64,000 bases of DNA from the NCBI RefSeq assembly GCF_900168025.1, contig NZ_FUYN01000003.1:310001-374000 (forward strand). Reading direction: 5' to 3'. This document shows, piece after piece, positions 8,114-17,662 of this stretch (its first letter is position 1; each line of letters begins with the position of its first letter). A program made the translations under genes and the position numbers. The notes below the pieces were generated by a model, which did no database searches, was not told the DNA's origin, and worked only from the letters and a program-made list of their open reading frames with translations. This stretch comes from Acetoanaerobium noterae. Its GTDB lineage: Bacteria > Bacillota > Clostridia > Peptostreptococcales > Filifactoraceae.

Positions 8114-9553
8114 TTATCCTTTTAGAATTTTGTTGGCATTATTTACTAAATCCTCGTACCATTTTTCAAAGCTAGGCATACTGGTTAACTCTTCTATAGC
8201 TTTAGCTCTTTCATCAATCTCTAAGTTGCTTGAATCTAAAGCTTCTAAGTCCGTTGTAACCTTATCAAACAAGCTGGTTTCTAAAAATCTCCTAATCTCA
8301 TAGCTTTTATCAAATGGCTTATTACTATATAGCTCATAGGTTTCAAGCATTTTGCTAGTTGTTTTTATAGTCGACTTTATAGATTCGCTATTAATATTGT
8401 TTTCCTCGAGAGCAGCTAATAATATTTCTTCATTTAAAGCTTCGTTTTTAACTGGAAAATATCCAGTCGTTATTGCAAATTTAACATTTTGCTTTGTATC
8501 TGTAAACCATTTCAAAAACTCTGCTGATGCATATTCATGTGCATAGTCGCTCTTTGTCATACATATTCCTGCTCCCTGCTGAATAGCTACTGGATTTCCA
8601 CTTTCGAAATGTGGGTAAGCTATAGTGAGAGGTTCTATTCGTACTATATTGTCTTGACTAAAGGTCACTTCTGTTGGGAAATATGATGCACCCGCAGTTG
8701 AGCCTACATAAGCAATCACAGTGCCTGTCTTTGCATCGTCAGAGCTGAATCTGCCAGTTTTTGCAAAATGCTTATTTATATATGGTACATAATAGTTTTG
8801 CCATATTTTATAAGCTGAATCTTTTGATAGGTTAAACTCAGCAGAGCCGTCTTCATTATATTTATATATTTCATTTTCAAGCTGCATAGCTGCTTGTATC
8901 ATATAGTTAGCATTTGAATCAATTCCAAAAAAGCTCTTTCCAGTATTTTCATAGTATACAGCCGCTACTTCAGTGAGGCCTTCCCAGGTTTGAAGCTTTT
9001 TATCGTCTATGGAATTTTCAGTAGCAAACTTCTCCCATGAGGTTTTATTTATAAATAGGTTTTCTGTTGATTTTGCAATAGGCATTATATACAAGCCTTC
9101 ATCAAACAAAAAATTGCCTTCTTCTAAAAATTCTTTTCTATATTCATTTAACTCATCTTGAGTGAAATACTGTTCTAAATTCACAAGACCTTTTATTTTG
9201 TGTACCGTAAGCGCTGTATCTGGGTAAGCCGCAAAAAGATCTGGCATAGGAGAAGAACCTATTGCCTGATTAACAGAATTTTGTACTGATGTAGCTAACT
9301 GGTCTACATCTCCTTGACTTTGGGCATCAACAACAATTCCTTTTTCCATACCTACAGTTTCATTAAATTCCGATACTATCTCATCAAACTTTTCTTTTAT
9401 ATTTCCATTATAGTAATGCCATAATACTACAGTAACTGGTTTTTGAGGATCTAAAGGATTTTCTTTCTCGGTAGGTTTACTAGAGCAGGAAGTGAAAGAA
9501 AAAAGAATAGTCAAAATACAAAAAATACTAAGGACACTTTTATAAATTTTCAT
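8114..9553 (-). CDS. Family 1 extracellular solute-binding lipoprotein
   Basis: The 479-residue exported lipoprotein has a signal peptide ending in the lipobox FTSC at about residues 20-23. After a short linker comes the type-1 binding fold, opening with VTVVLWHYYNG, as in sugar-binding ABC components. No permease or ATPase gene lies nearby. The next two genes are the diguanylate cyclase and the EAL protein. This suggests the lipoprotein presents a ligand to the Cache sensor of the cyclase rather than to a transporter, although it could serve a permease encoded elsewhere. The ribosome-binding site is TAGGAGATG before the ATG at 9553. Confidence 0.88.
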   Translation of the reverse strand: MKIYKSVLSIFCILTILFSFTSCSSKPTEKENPLDPQKPVTVVLWHYYNGNIKEKFDEIVSEFNETVGMEKGIVVDAQSQGDVDQLATSVQNSVNQAIGSSPMPDLFAAYPDTALTVHKIKGLVNLEQYFTQDELNEYRKEFLEEGNFLFDEGLYIMPIAKSTENLFINKTSWEKFATENSIDDKKLQTWEGLTEVAAVYYENTGKSFFGIDSNANYMIQAAMQLENEIYKYNEDGSAEFNLSKDSAYKIWQNYYVPYINKHFAKTGRFSSDDAKTGTVIAYVGSTAGASYFPTEVTFSQDNIVRIEPLTIAYPHFESGNPVAIQQGAGICMTKSDYAHEYASAEFLKWFTDTKQNVKFAITTGYFPVKNEALNEEILLAALEENNINSESIKSTIKTTSKMLETYELYSNKPFDKSYEIRRFLETSLFDKVTTDLEALDSSNLEIDERAKAIEELTSMPSFEKWYEDLVNNANKILKG

Positions 9554-9614
9554 AAATCATCTCCTATAAAATTATATATGTAATAATTTTTAACTTTTCT
9601 TCTCAATATAACTA

Positions 9615-9643
9615 CAACCGCTCCTTGATAATAGAAGCGGTTG
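9615..9643 (-). terminator. Possible terminator after smpB
   Basis: CAACCGCT and AGCGGTTG form an 8-bp G+C-rich stem with a 13-base loop between smpB and the solute-binding gene. The U-run on the minus strand is poor, so it may be only a weak terminator or a processing hairpin. Confidence 0.45.
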
Positions 9644-9654
9644 CAACAATATAA

Positions 9655-10110
9655 TTAATATCTGTCTTTTATTTCTCTTTCCATCCTGCGCTGAGCATCT
9701 TTTTTTGCAAGAGATTCTCTCTTATCATAATTCTTCTTACCTTTTGCAAGAGCAAGCTGTACTTTCACTTTTCCACGCTTAAGATACATGGAAAGAGGTA
9801 TGAGAGAGTAGCCTTTTTGAGTAGTTTCTCCTATAAGCTTTCTAATCTCCTGTTTATGAAGCAAAAGCTTTCTTACTCTAAGAGGGTCTACATTAAAAAT
9901 ATTTCCCTGTTCATATGGACTGATATGCACTTGCTTTAGAAAAACCTCGCCATTATCAACACTTGCATAGCCCTCTCCTAAGTTTACTTTTCCAGCTCTT
10001 ATTGATTTTACTTCTGTTCCCTTTAGTTCGATTCCGACTTCATACGTTTCTATGATTTCGTAATTGAATCTTGCTTTTCGATTGGTTGCTACGGTTTTCG
10101 AACCTTCCAT
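9655..10110 (-). CDS. smpB: SsrA-binding protein SmpB
   Basis: SmpB (151 residues, normal length) binds tmRNA and carries it to stalled ribosomes for trans-translation. Family features are clear: [22 protein letters not shown] near the start, the [12 protein letters not shown] strand, and the basic tail [20 protein letters not shown], which becomes a helix in the mRNA channel. It starts 11 bases after the flavodiiron gene stop, with AAAGGTGAT as ribosome-binding site, so it is probably cotranscribed with that gene. No tmRNA gene was seen next to it, although ssrA often follows smpB in Clostridia. Confidence 0.97.
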   Translation of the reverse strand: MEGSKTVATNRKARFNYEIIETYEVGIELKGTEVKSIRAGKVNLGEGYASVDNGEVFLKQVHISPYEQGNIFNVDPLRVRKLLLHKQEIRKLIGETTQKGYSLIPLSMYLKRGKVKVQLALAKGKKNYDKRESLAKKDAQRRMEREIKDRY

Positions 10111-10121
10111 TTATATCACCT

Positions 10122-11321
10122 TTATCTGCTTTCTTTTAGCCTCTTAGCCATTTCTTTAGCTATCTCTGCACATTTTTCAAGGTCATCAATTGCAGGTGAG
10201 CATTTAACTTCAACTACATTTTCTATAAAATCATACTGGCAAGTTTCACCAAACTCTTTTAATGTTTTAACTGCTCCCCCACTCCAGCTATACGAACCGA
10301 AAACTCCTAAAATGTGGTTTTGAATATTGTTCATTTTGATTACATTTACAAGGTTGCTCATTATTGGGAAAAGTCCGTTGTTATAGGTACAGCTTCCAAG
10401 AATTAAGCCCTTGTACTTCCAGATTTCATTTATAATATGTGAGTTATGAGTTTTGGATACGTCATACATCTTCACATCCTTGATACCTTCTTCAGCAAGT
10501 ACTCTTGCTATAGCCTCTGCCATGATAGAAGTGTTTCCGTACATAGTACCGTATACTATTACAACACCTTCATCTGTATCAAATTTACTCCATTTATCAT
10601 ATAGAGAAACTATCTTTTCAGGCTTGCTTCTCCATACTGGTCCATGAACAGGGCATATCATAGATATATCAAGTCCAGATAGTTTTTTTATAGCTACTTG
10701 AACTTGCTTACTATGCTTTCCAACTATATTAGAATAATATCTTCTAGTTTCTGATTCATAAAAATCCCAGTTTATTTCATCATCAAATATAGGACCATCT
10801 AAAGCACCAAAACCTCCAAAAGCATCTTGAGAAAATAATATTTTATGTTTTGACTCATAGCTCACCATAGACTCTGGCCAGTGAACCATAGGAGTCATAT
10901 AAAATGTAAGCTTTTTATCTCCTAAATCTAAAGTATCGCCTTCTTTAATTTCGATGAAATTTCCTGTTACGCCATAAAACGCTTCTAAGAAATCCTGAGT
11001 TTTTTTGTTTCCTACAAGCTTTACATCTGGATACATATCTATTACAGATTTTATAGAGCCTGAGTGGTCTGGCTCCATATGATGAATTACAAGGTAATCA
11101 AGTGGCTTATCTTTTAGGATGTTTTGAATTTTTACTAAGAAGCTATCTACTTTAGTAATCTTCACTGTATCTAAAAGTACATTTTTTTCTCCAGTTAAAA
11201 GATATGAGTTATAGCTTATTCCGTTATCTAGCGGCCACATATTTTCAAACAAATGGGTTTCTCTGTCATTTACTCCAATATAATGTACATCTTCATGAAT
11301 CTTTACTGACAAGGTATTCAT
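10122..11321 (-). CDS. A-type flavodiiron protein (FprA family)
   Basis: This 399-residue cytoplasmic enzyme reduces O2 to water, or NO to N2O, and so protects anaerobes. The N-terminal beta-lactamase-like half carries the di-iron ligands in HHMEPDHSGS (about 80-89), then MVHWPESMVSY and ICPVHGPVWR. The C-terminal half is a flavodoxin domain that starts with VVIVYGTMYGNTS (FMN phosphate loop) at about residue 254. There is no rubredoxin extension, so electrons must come from a separate rubredoxin or reductase. It lies between rnr and smpB and probably shares a transcript with smpB. O2 versus NO preference cannot be read from the sequence. Confidence 0.95.
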   Translation of the reverse strand: MNTLSVKIHEDVHYIGVNDRETHLFENMWPLDNGISYNSYLLTGEKNVLLDTVKITKVDSFLVKIQNILKDKPLDYLVIHHMEPDHSGSIKSVIDMYPDVKLVGNKKTQDFLEAFYGVTGNFIEIKEGDTLDLGDKKLTFYMTPMVHWPESMVSYESKHKILFSQDAFGGFGALDGPIFDDEINWDFYESETRRYYSNIVGKHSKQVQVAIKKLSGLDISMICPVHGPVWRSKPEKIVSLYDKWSKFDTDEGVVIVYGTMYGNTSIMAEAIARVLAEEGIKDVKMYDVSKTHNSHIINEIWKYKGLILGSCTYNNGLFPIMSNLVNVIKMNNIQNHILGVFGSYSWSGGAVKTLKEFGETCQYDFIENVVEVKCSPAIDDLEKCAEIAKEMAKRLKESR

Positions 11322-11455
11322 AAGGTTATAGCACTCCCCTTCAGACTATAATTTTTTATTATTTTTTAACGATTCAATTTTTGTATTCTTTTCTAAGTTT
11401 ATATACATAAATCATATTATCATATTTTACATAATTTTTTAACGAAAAAATTAAA

Positions 11456-13576
11456 TTAAGCTAGGACAAAGTTCACTTCTCTAAGAGGTATATTGACACT
11501 ATCCACCTTAATATTAATTTTGTCTCCGATTTTGAAGGTCTTTTTTGTATGCTCTCCAAATAACAAATAATTTTCTTGGTCGAAGATATAATAGTCATCT
11601 GAAAGATTGTTAAGTCTTATTAGCCCTTCTACTGTGTTGTAAAGCTCCACAAACATACCAAATGAAGTAATTGAAGAAATAACTCCTTCATATTCTTCTC
11701 CTATATGGTTCTTCATATACTCAGCTTTTCTAAGGTCTTCAACTTGTCTCTGGGCTTCATCTGCTTCTCTTTCTCTTATAGAAGACTGCTCAGACGCCTT
11801 CTCAACTATAGCCTTTAATCTATTAAGTCTTTTTTCATTTAGTGACTCATCAATAGTTTCTTTTATTATCCTGTGAATCTGAAGGTCAGGATATCTTCTA
11901 ATAGGCGAAGTAAAATGAGTGTAATACTTAGCTGCAAGCCCAAAGTGACCAGTACAAATCGGTGAATATCTAGCTTGCTTAAGAGATCTAAGCATAAGAG
12001 TTGATATTACTAGCTCTTCCTTGGTATTTTCTATATCTCCAAGCAATTTCTGAAGTTCTTTTGGGTGAATTTCCTCTATATCACCTTTTAAAGTATATCC
12101 AAATGCTCCTATGAACTTAACAAAATCTCTTATTTTTTCAGGATCTGGATTTTCATGAACTCTGTAAACAAACGGAATCTGTGCCCAGAAAAACTGTTCT
12201 GCAACTGTTTCATTGGCTATAAGCATAAATTCCTCAATTATTCTATTTGCTATTCTTCTATCGTACTTAATTATATCTGTAACATTTCCAGCTTCGTCCA
12301 TAAGAATCTTGCTCTCTGGAAAATCAAAGTCCATAGCCCCTCTTTGATTTCTTCTTGCAGTTAATATCTTTGCTAACTCTTCAGAAAGCTTTAGCTTATC
12401 TAAAATATAGCTGTATTTTTGTTTTAGCTCTTCATTGTCATTTTCTAAAATATCAGATACATCTTCATAAACTAATCTAGCTTTTGAGTTAATAACTGTT
12501 TTTTTGATTTCATGACTTACAACCTTGCCTTTTTCATCTATTTCCATAATGCATGATAAGGTAAGTCTGTCTACATCTGGATGAAGCGAGCATACTCCAT
12601 TTGAAAGCTTTGGTGGGAGCATAGGAATAACTGTATCTACTAGATAAACAGAGGTTCCTCTTTTTAGAGCTTCATCATCTAGTGGAGCTCCTTCAGTCAC
12701 ATAATGAGTAACATCTGCTATATGGACACCTAGCTTGTAATTTCCGTTATTTAACTTTTCAATCGAAATTGCATCGTCTAAATCCTTGGCATCAGAACCA
12801 TCTATTGTATATATAAGTTCATTTCTAAGATCTAGTCTTGAGTGAATTTCTCTTGGATCTATGTCTTCTGGTATTTCATGCGCTTGCTTTAGAACCTTCT
12901 TAGGAAACTCCTCTGGCAAACCATTTTGCTTTATAATAGAAAGCAGGTCTACACCTTTTTCTCCTTGTTTTCCTAGAATTTCTTTTACTTTGCCTTCTGG
13001 GTTTCTTCCTTTTTGAGGATATTTAGTTATCTTACATACTACTATGTCTCCAGTTTTAGCTCCCATTGAATCTTTCTTTGCTATAAAAACATCTGCCGTA
13101 AGCCTTTTATTATCTGATATTACAAATCCAAAATTTTTAGAAGCTTCGAATTTTCCTACAATTTCTGTATAACCTCTTTCTATTATTTTAATTATCTCGC
13201 CCTCAGTACGACTCTGAGTAGTTTCGCTTTTCACTACTCTTGCTATTACTCTATCATGATGCATAGCACCATTTAATGCGCTTGCTGGAATAAAGATGTC
13301 TCTTTCTCCTTCTACTCCTGTATCTAAAAATGCAAATCCCTTTGGATGCACACTTAGTTTGCCCACAAATAAATTCATTTTCTGCGGAAGTCCATACTTT
13401 TCTTTTTTTGTTTTGTATATTAGGCCTTCCTCTTCCATTTCATACAGTATGCTGTTTAAAATATCTTTATCTGCTTTACTAGCGCAAAATATTTGACATA
13501 ATTCAGTTTTACTAAGAGGGCTGTATGCCTCTTCTCTCATGAGCTGTAATATGCTCTCTTTTATACTTAGTTTCAT
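11456..13576 (-). CDS. rnr: Ribonuclease R
   Basis: This 706-residue 3'-5' exoribonuclease degrades structured RNA and, with tmRNA/SmpB, removes non-stop mRNAs. In order it has an N-terminal winged-helix segment (about 1-65), cold-shock OB folds (VHPKGFAFLDTG at about 77), the RNB catalytic domain with the metal-binding aspartates in IDGSDAKDLDDAIS (about 260-273), and a C-terminal S1 domain (EEYEGVISSITSFGMFVEL). The length is normal for the Gram-positive enzyme. It is transcribed away from prfC, and fprA and smpB follow it on the same strand after a 134-base gap. Confidence 0.96.
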   Translation of the reverse strand: MKLSIKESILQLMREEAYSPLSKTELCQIFCASKADKDILNSILYEMEEEGLIYKTKKEKYGLPQKMNLFVGKLSVHPKGFAFLDTGVEGERDIFIPASALNGAMHHDRVIARVVKSETTQSRTEGEIIKIIERGYTEIVGKFEASKNFGFVISDNKRLTADVFIAKKDSMGAKTGDIVVCKITKYPQKGRNPEGKVKEILGKQGEKGVDLLSIIKQNGLPEEFPKKVLKQAHEIPEDIDPREIHSRLDLRNELIYTIDGSDAKDLDDAISIEKLNNGNYKLGVHIADVTHYVTEGAPLDDEALKRGTSVYLVDTVIPMLPPKLSNGVCSLHPDVDRLTLSCIMEIDEKGKVVSHEIKKTVINSKARLVYEDVSDILENDNEELKQKYSYILDKLKLSEELAKILTARRNQRGAMDFDFPESKILMDEAGNVTDIIKYDRRIANRIIEEFMLIANETVAEQFFWAQIPFVYRVHENPDPEKIRDFVKFIGAFGYTLKGDIEEIHPKELQKLLGDIENTKEELVISTLMLRSLKQARYSPICTGHFGLAAKYYTHFTSPIRRYPDLQIHRIIKETIDESLNEKRLNRLKAIVEKASEQSSIREREADEAQRQVEDLRKAEYMKNHIGEEYEGVISSITSFGMFVELYNTVEGLIRLNNLSDDYYIFDQENYLLFGEHTKKTFKIGDKINIKVDSVNIPLREVNFVLA

Positions 13577-13715
13577 TATTTTCCCTCCTAATTTTTGCTT
13601 GCTTTTGTGTTATACCCCTTTATCTGGCTTTAATTCATTGACACCGCTTATTATTAAGGATAAAATTATATAGTTATGGATATATATTTTATCAAATGGA
13701 ATAAGGAAGGTATTT

Positions 13716-15320
13716 ATGTCGGAACAAACAACGAGTTTTATAAATGAAGTAAATAGAAGAAGAACCTTTGCCATCATCTCACATCCCGATGCTGGTAAGA
13801 CCACACTTACAGAAAAATTCTTGCTCTACGGAGGGGCTATACGCTTAGCTGGCTCTGTAAAATCAAGACGTTCTCAAAAGCATGCAGTTTCAGACTGGAT
13901 GGAAATAGAAAAGCAAAGAGGTATTTCTGTTACTTCGAGTGTACTTCAATTTGATTATAGCGGATATTGCATTAATATACTAGACACACCTGGTCACCAA
14001 GACTTCAGTGAGGATACCTATAGAACACTTATGGCTGCTGATAGCGCTGTTATGGTTATCGACTGTGCAAAGGGTGTAGAGGACCAGACAAAAAAATTAT
14101 TCCATGTATGTAAGATGCGCGGAATTCCAATATTTACATTTATAAACAAAATGGATCGTATGGGTAAAGACCCTTTTGAACTTATGGAGGAAGTCGAAAG
14201 TGTACTTGGCATTCGCTCTTATCCTGTAAACTGGCCTATTGGAGCTGGAAGAGATTTCAAAGGCGTTTATAATAGACAAAAAAAGCAAATTGAATTATTT
14301 AAAGATAGCAACCACGGTCAAAGCCAAGGAAATGTAATCAGCGGGGATATTAATGATCCAAAGTTCAACGAGCTACTTGGTGAAACCCTTCATTCACAGC
14401 TACTAAGCGATATTGAGCTTCTAGATATGGCTGGGGATGAATTTGATATGGAAAAAATTCTATCTGGGGAACTAACGCCTACTTTCTTTGGTAGTGCCCT
14501 TACAAATTTTGGTGTTGAGCCATTTTTGGAATCCTTTTTAGAAATGACTACTCCTCCTACTCCAAGACAAAGTAGCAACGGTCTTATTGACCCAAAAACA
14601 GATAATTTTACAGGCTTTATATTTAAGATTCAAGCTAATATGGACCCTACACATAGAGATAGAATTGCATTTTTGAGAATATGCTCAGGCAAGTTTGAAA
14701 AAGGCATGTCAGTAAATCACGTTCAGGTGAATAAAAAAGTTAGACTTGCTCAGCCTCAGCAGTTTATGGCTCAAGATAGAGTAATAGTAGATGAAGCCTA
14801 CCCTGGAGATATAATAGGTATTCATGACCCAGGAATATTTAGAATCGGAGATACCTTGTGCGCTGATAATTCGAAGACAAAATACGAAGGAATCCCACTT
14901 TTTGCACCTGAGCACTTTGCAAAGATATTTGCAAAAAACTCTCTTAAGAGAAAGCAATTCCAAAAGGGAATTACTCAGCTAGCTGAAGAAGGAAGCATTC
15001 AGGTATTTAAAAGACCTAATATAGGTATAGAAGAGCTAATCGTAGGAGTTGTAGGCTCACTTCAGTTCGAGGTATTAGAATATAGGCTTAAAAATGAATA
15101 CGGTGTAGACGTAATAATGGAAAGAACTCCATATAGATATATCAGATGGGTTGAAATGGAAGGCTTTAATCCTTCAAAATTCTCTATCACTATGGATACC
15201 ATGATAGTTGAGGACGAAGATTCACATCCTGTTTTACTATTCCAAAACGAATGGTCTATCAATATGGTAAAAGAACGTAATGAGACTGCTGTTCTAAAGG
15301 AAATTTCATTTAGAAAGTAA
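13716..15320 (+). CDS. prfC: Peptide chain release factor 3
   Basis: RF3 (534 residues) is the GTPase that recycles RF1/RF2 from the ribosome after termination. It shows the G1 loop ISHPDAGKTTLTEK, the switch segment EKQRGISVTSSV, the G3 motif DTPGHQDFSEDTYR and the G4 motif INKMDR. The order and length fit the family. The start is preceded by GGAAGGT. It is divergent from rnr across 139 bases, which puts three ribosome-rescue or recycling genes (smpB, rnr, prfC) within 6 kb. Confidence 0.97.
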   Translation: MSEQTTSFINEVNRRRTFAIISHPDAGKTTLTEKFLLYGGAIRLAGSVKSRRSQKHAVSDWMEIEKQRGISVTSSVLQFDYSGYCINILDTPGHQDFSEDTYRTLMAADSAVMVIDCAKGVEDQTKKLFHVCKMRGIPIFTFINKMDRMGKDPFELMEEVESVLGIRSYPVNWPIGAGRDFKGVYNRQKKQIELFKDSNHGQSQGNVISGDINDPKFNELLGETLHSQLLSDIELLDMAGDEFDMEKILSGELTPTFFGSALTNFGVEPFLESFLEMTTPPTPRQSSNGLIDPKTDNFTGFIFKIQANMDPTHRDRIAFLRICSGKFEKGMSVNHVQVNKKVRLAQPQQFMAQDRVIVDEAYPGDIIGIHDPGIFRIGDTLCADNSKTKYEGIPLFAPEHFAKIFAKNSLKRKQFQKGITQLAEEGSIQVFKRPNIGIEELIVGVVGSLQFEVLEYRLKNEYGVDVIMERTPYRYIRWVEMEGFNPSKFSITMDTMIVEDEDSHPVLLFQNEWSINMVKERNETAVLKEISFRK

Positions 15321-15326
15321 GAGCTG

Positions 15327-15383
15327 AGATTAAACTACTTAACGATAACTGATTTTTTGAGTTATTAATATTTAGTTTAATCT
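15327..15383 (+). terminator. Intrinsic terminator after prfC
   Basis: AGATTAAACTA at 15327-15337 pairs with TAGTTTAATCT at 15373-15383 and is followed by TTTTTT. A smaller stem (ATAACT/AGTTAT) lies inside the loop. Confidence 0.75.
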
Positions 15384-15463
15384 TTTTTCGTAATATAATC
15401 GTAACGATAAAATCTGCATAATGTAATATTTATACTATATCATTACCTTAAGAGGTGATGTAG

Positions 15464-16399
15464 ATGAAGCTTAGAGCTTTTTATGCTGTTATTCTTTCAG
15501 CAATATGTATTTTGACTACAAATATATCCTATGCGGCTACAGATTATTCTATAAGCCGTAAAGTAGAAATAGTTTTAGATTCCAAACGAGACAATGCTCT
15601 TAGTTATCTAAAATCAAGAATAAGCACTATTAATCTGACATTAAATGGCAAAAGAGTTAGAAATTCCGATATATACTTTAGAAACAATGAGCTTATGCTT
15701 CCAATACGAAATGTAGCTGAGGCTTTTAATCTTGATTTAAGCTGGGATTCAAAAACAAGAACAGCTTCCCTCGATGATAAGGCTATCGTTGCTAAAGCTA
15801 CTACCAACGACTATTATTACAGCTATGGTGCTATGGCTGATATAAGGCTTGATATCACACCCGAGGTGAGAAATGGCAGAATGTATGTGCCACTTGATTT
15901 TTTATCAGAAGTCTTAAAGGCAAATGTAGGTATGGATGGCAGTAAAATTACAGTAACTTTAAATGTAGCTCCAGCAAATGCTGCTATAAAAATGCATGAA
16001 ATCGCTAAAAGTCAAATATCTTCGCTTCAAGATGGAGGTATAAACAATATCAAAATCAATATCATGTACATAGGCGACAAGACTGGATATGTAGTTTACG
16101 AAGGGACTATGGTAAAAAATTCAGCTTCCTATAAAGTGCTAACATCTAAAGCTTTTGATATCAAAAATGGAAATGTAATTCCTATAACAAGAGCCGTTTC
16201 TAGTAAAAATATGGATGCCTTTAAAACTACAGTTGAAGCTTATTCTAGCTCAGTAAAATTAGATGAAACTACAAACTACTATATAAGACCTATAGATAAT
16301 AAACTCTTTTTTGTGATATTGATGCAGGATTCAAAAGGAAATTACTATGAAGTTCAAATTCCTTATGAAAAAGTCAGTGACCTGTTAAGCTTAAGATAA
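15464..16399 (+). CDS. Exported stalk-domain (copper amine oxidase N-domain-like) protein
   Basis: This 311-residue exported protein has a signal peptide with hydrophobic core at about 5-22 and likely cleavage after SYA. The next ~120 residues match the stalk domain named after copper amine oxidase: NNELMLPIRNVAEAFNLDLSWD and GRMYVPLDFLSEVLKANVGMD with LPIR/VPLD-type repeats. The C-terminal ~170 residues resemble no family I can name. There are no oxidase catalytic residues, so it is a cell-surface structural or peptidoglycan-associated protein rather than an enzyme. AAGAGGTGATG precedes the ATG. It stands alone between two terminators. Confidence 0.8.
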   Translation: MKLRAFYAVILSAICILTTNISYAATDYSISRKVEIVLDSKRDNALSYLKSRISTINLTLNGKRVRNSDIYFRNNELMLPIRNVAEAFNLDLSWDSKTRTASLDDKAIVAKATTNDYYYSYGAMADIRLDITPEVRNGRMYVPLDFLSEVLKANVGMDGSKITVTLNVAPANAAIKMHEIAKSQISSLQDGGINNIKINIMYIGDKTGYVVYEGTMVKNSASYKVLTSKAFDIKNGNVIPITRAVSSKNMDAFKTTVEAYSSSVKLDETTNYYIRPIDNKLFFVILMQDSKGNYYEVQIPYEKVSDLLSLR

Positions 16400-16405
16400 A
16401 TATAT

Positions 16406-16502
16406 AAACCGTCATTTAAACTGGATGAGTGCTTTTCTTACTTAGGTAGGCAGTTATTTTAACTGCCTACTTTAAAGAACTAATCCATTTTATTGACGGT
16501 TT
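16406..16502. terminator. Large two-level bidirectional terminator hairpin
   Basis: AAACCGTCA at 16406-16414 pairs with TGACGGTTT at 16494-16502. Inside, TGGAT pairs with ATCCA, and at the centre a 10-bp perfect stem (GTAGGCAGTT/AACTGCCTAC, 16446-16470) closes a 5-base loop. It sits between the convergent stalk-domain gene and pheA and ends both transcripts. It is much more elaborate than a simple terminator. Confidence 0.75.
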
Positions 16503-16552
16503 TCTTTTATTATTAAACAGCCCTTAACCAAACTTTCATTAAAATAATTATT

Positions 16553-17662
16553 TTAGGATGCATTTTTATCTGCCGTATAATTTCCTAATAATTTAAAGTA
16601 GGTGCTACTATTTTTAATTTTTTCTATGCTTTTAACTATGTCTATATCATTTAAGCTTCCTTCAAAATCTATATAAAACATGTATTCCCAAGGTCTGTTT
16701 TTTATTGGTCTAGATTCTATTTTCAGCATATTAACATTGTTAAGGTGAAAGCCTTCAAGAACTTTATAGAGTTCTCCTGCCCTATGCTTTATTGAGAACA
16801 TAACGCTAATTTTGCTTGTATCAATATATTCTAAAGCTTTTCTAGAAATTATAACAAACCTCGTGTAATTATGCTCATTGTCATTGATATCTTTTTCTAT
16901 GATATCTAGATTGTAAAGCCTTGCAGCCTTTTCGCTAGCTATAGCTGCCTTTGTAAAATCATTTGAAAGAGCTACAGTTTTTGCGCTATAAGCTGTATTG
17001 TGGTAGGGAATGAGTTTCCATTCCTGATGCTTTTTTAAAAAAGAGCTAGATTGCTCAAATCCTTGAGTATGCGAATAAATTTCTTTTATATCCTTAATAG
17101 AAGCTCCTTTTACCCCTATTAGATTTTGCTTTATTCTAAGGCATTTTTCTCCTACTATATAAAAACCATATTCTCCAATTAAATCGTATACTGAGCTTAT
17201 GCTTCCTGTTGAAGAATTTTCTATAGGAAGTACTCCATAATCTGTTTCTCCATTTAACAAGCCTTTAAATACATCCTCAAAGCTCATATACTCCATAAAT
17301 TCTGCATCTTTATCAAAATATTCTATAGCCGCTTGATGTCCAAATGAACCCTCTACGCCTTGGAATCCAATTTTAATTCTTTTCTTGCCCATACCTAAAA
17401 TTCTTTTTTGCTGAACTCTTCTGCTTATTTCCATAAGCTTTTTTATAAATTCTTCAAGCTCATCTCTATAATCTTTATTGTATAGCTCATTTAGTGCTGA
17501 CTCTATTACTTCTTCTTCTCTTGATGTATTTAATATGCCTAGATTATTTTCTAGCTTGTACTGAGCTATTTTTTCAGCTGTCTCCATTCGCTTTTCAAAT
17601 AGTCTCACAATATTTTTATCGATATCATCTATTATGAATCTAAGCTGATCAACTCTGCTCAC
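16553..17662 (-). CDS. pheA: Bifunctional chorismate mutase / prephenate dehydratase
   Basis: The 369-residue P-protein turns chorismate into prephenate and then phenylpyruvate for phenylalanine synthesis. Domains in order are an AroQ-type mutase (about 1-85, VDQLRFIIDDIDKNIV), the dehydratase (about 95-275, KIGFQGVEGSFGHQAA; catalytic region NYTRFVII) and a C-terminal ACT domain (KHRAGELYKVLEGF, then KIESRPIKNRPWEY), the usual phenylalanine-feedback site. The GTG start at 17662 is preferred because GGAGGAG lies six bases before it. It overlaps the 3' end of aroA by 14 bases, so the two genes are translationally coupled. Confidence 0.95.
   Translation of the reverse strand: MSRVDQLRFIIDDIDKNIVRLFEKRMETAEKIAQYKLENNLGILNTSREEEVIESALNELYNKDYRDELEEFIKKLMEISRRVQQKRILGMGKKRIKIGFQGVEGSFGHQAAIEYFDKDAEFMEYMSFEDVFKGLLNGETDYGVLPIENSSTGSISSVYDLIGEYGFYIVGEKCLRIKQNLIGVKGASIKDIKEIYSHTQGFEQSSSFLKKHQEWKLIPYHNTAYSAKTVALSNDFTKAAIASEKAARLYNLDIIEKDINDNEHNYTRFVIISRKALEYIDTSKISVMFSIKHRAGELYKVLEGFHLNNVNMLKIESRPIKNRPWEYMFYIDFEGSLNDIDIVKSIEKIKNSSTYFKLLGNYTADKNAS

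Noticed and set aside
8114-9553. Sugar ABC import operon
   Set aside because: There is no permease or ATPase gene on either side; the neighbours are c-di-GMP enzymes and smpB.
9554-9654. tmRNA gene next to smpB
   Set aside because: Only 101 bases and a small hairpin; no tRNA-like ends or tag frame.
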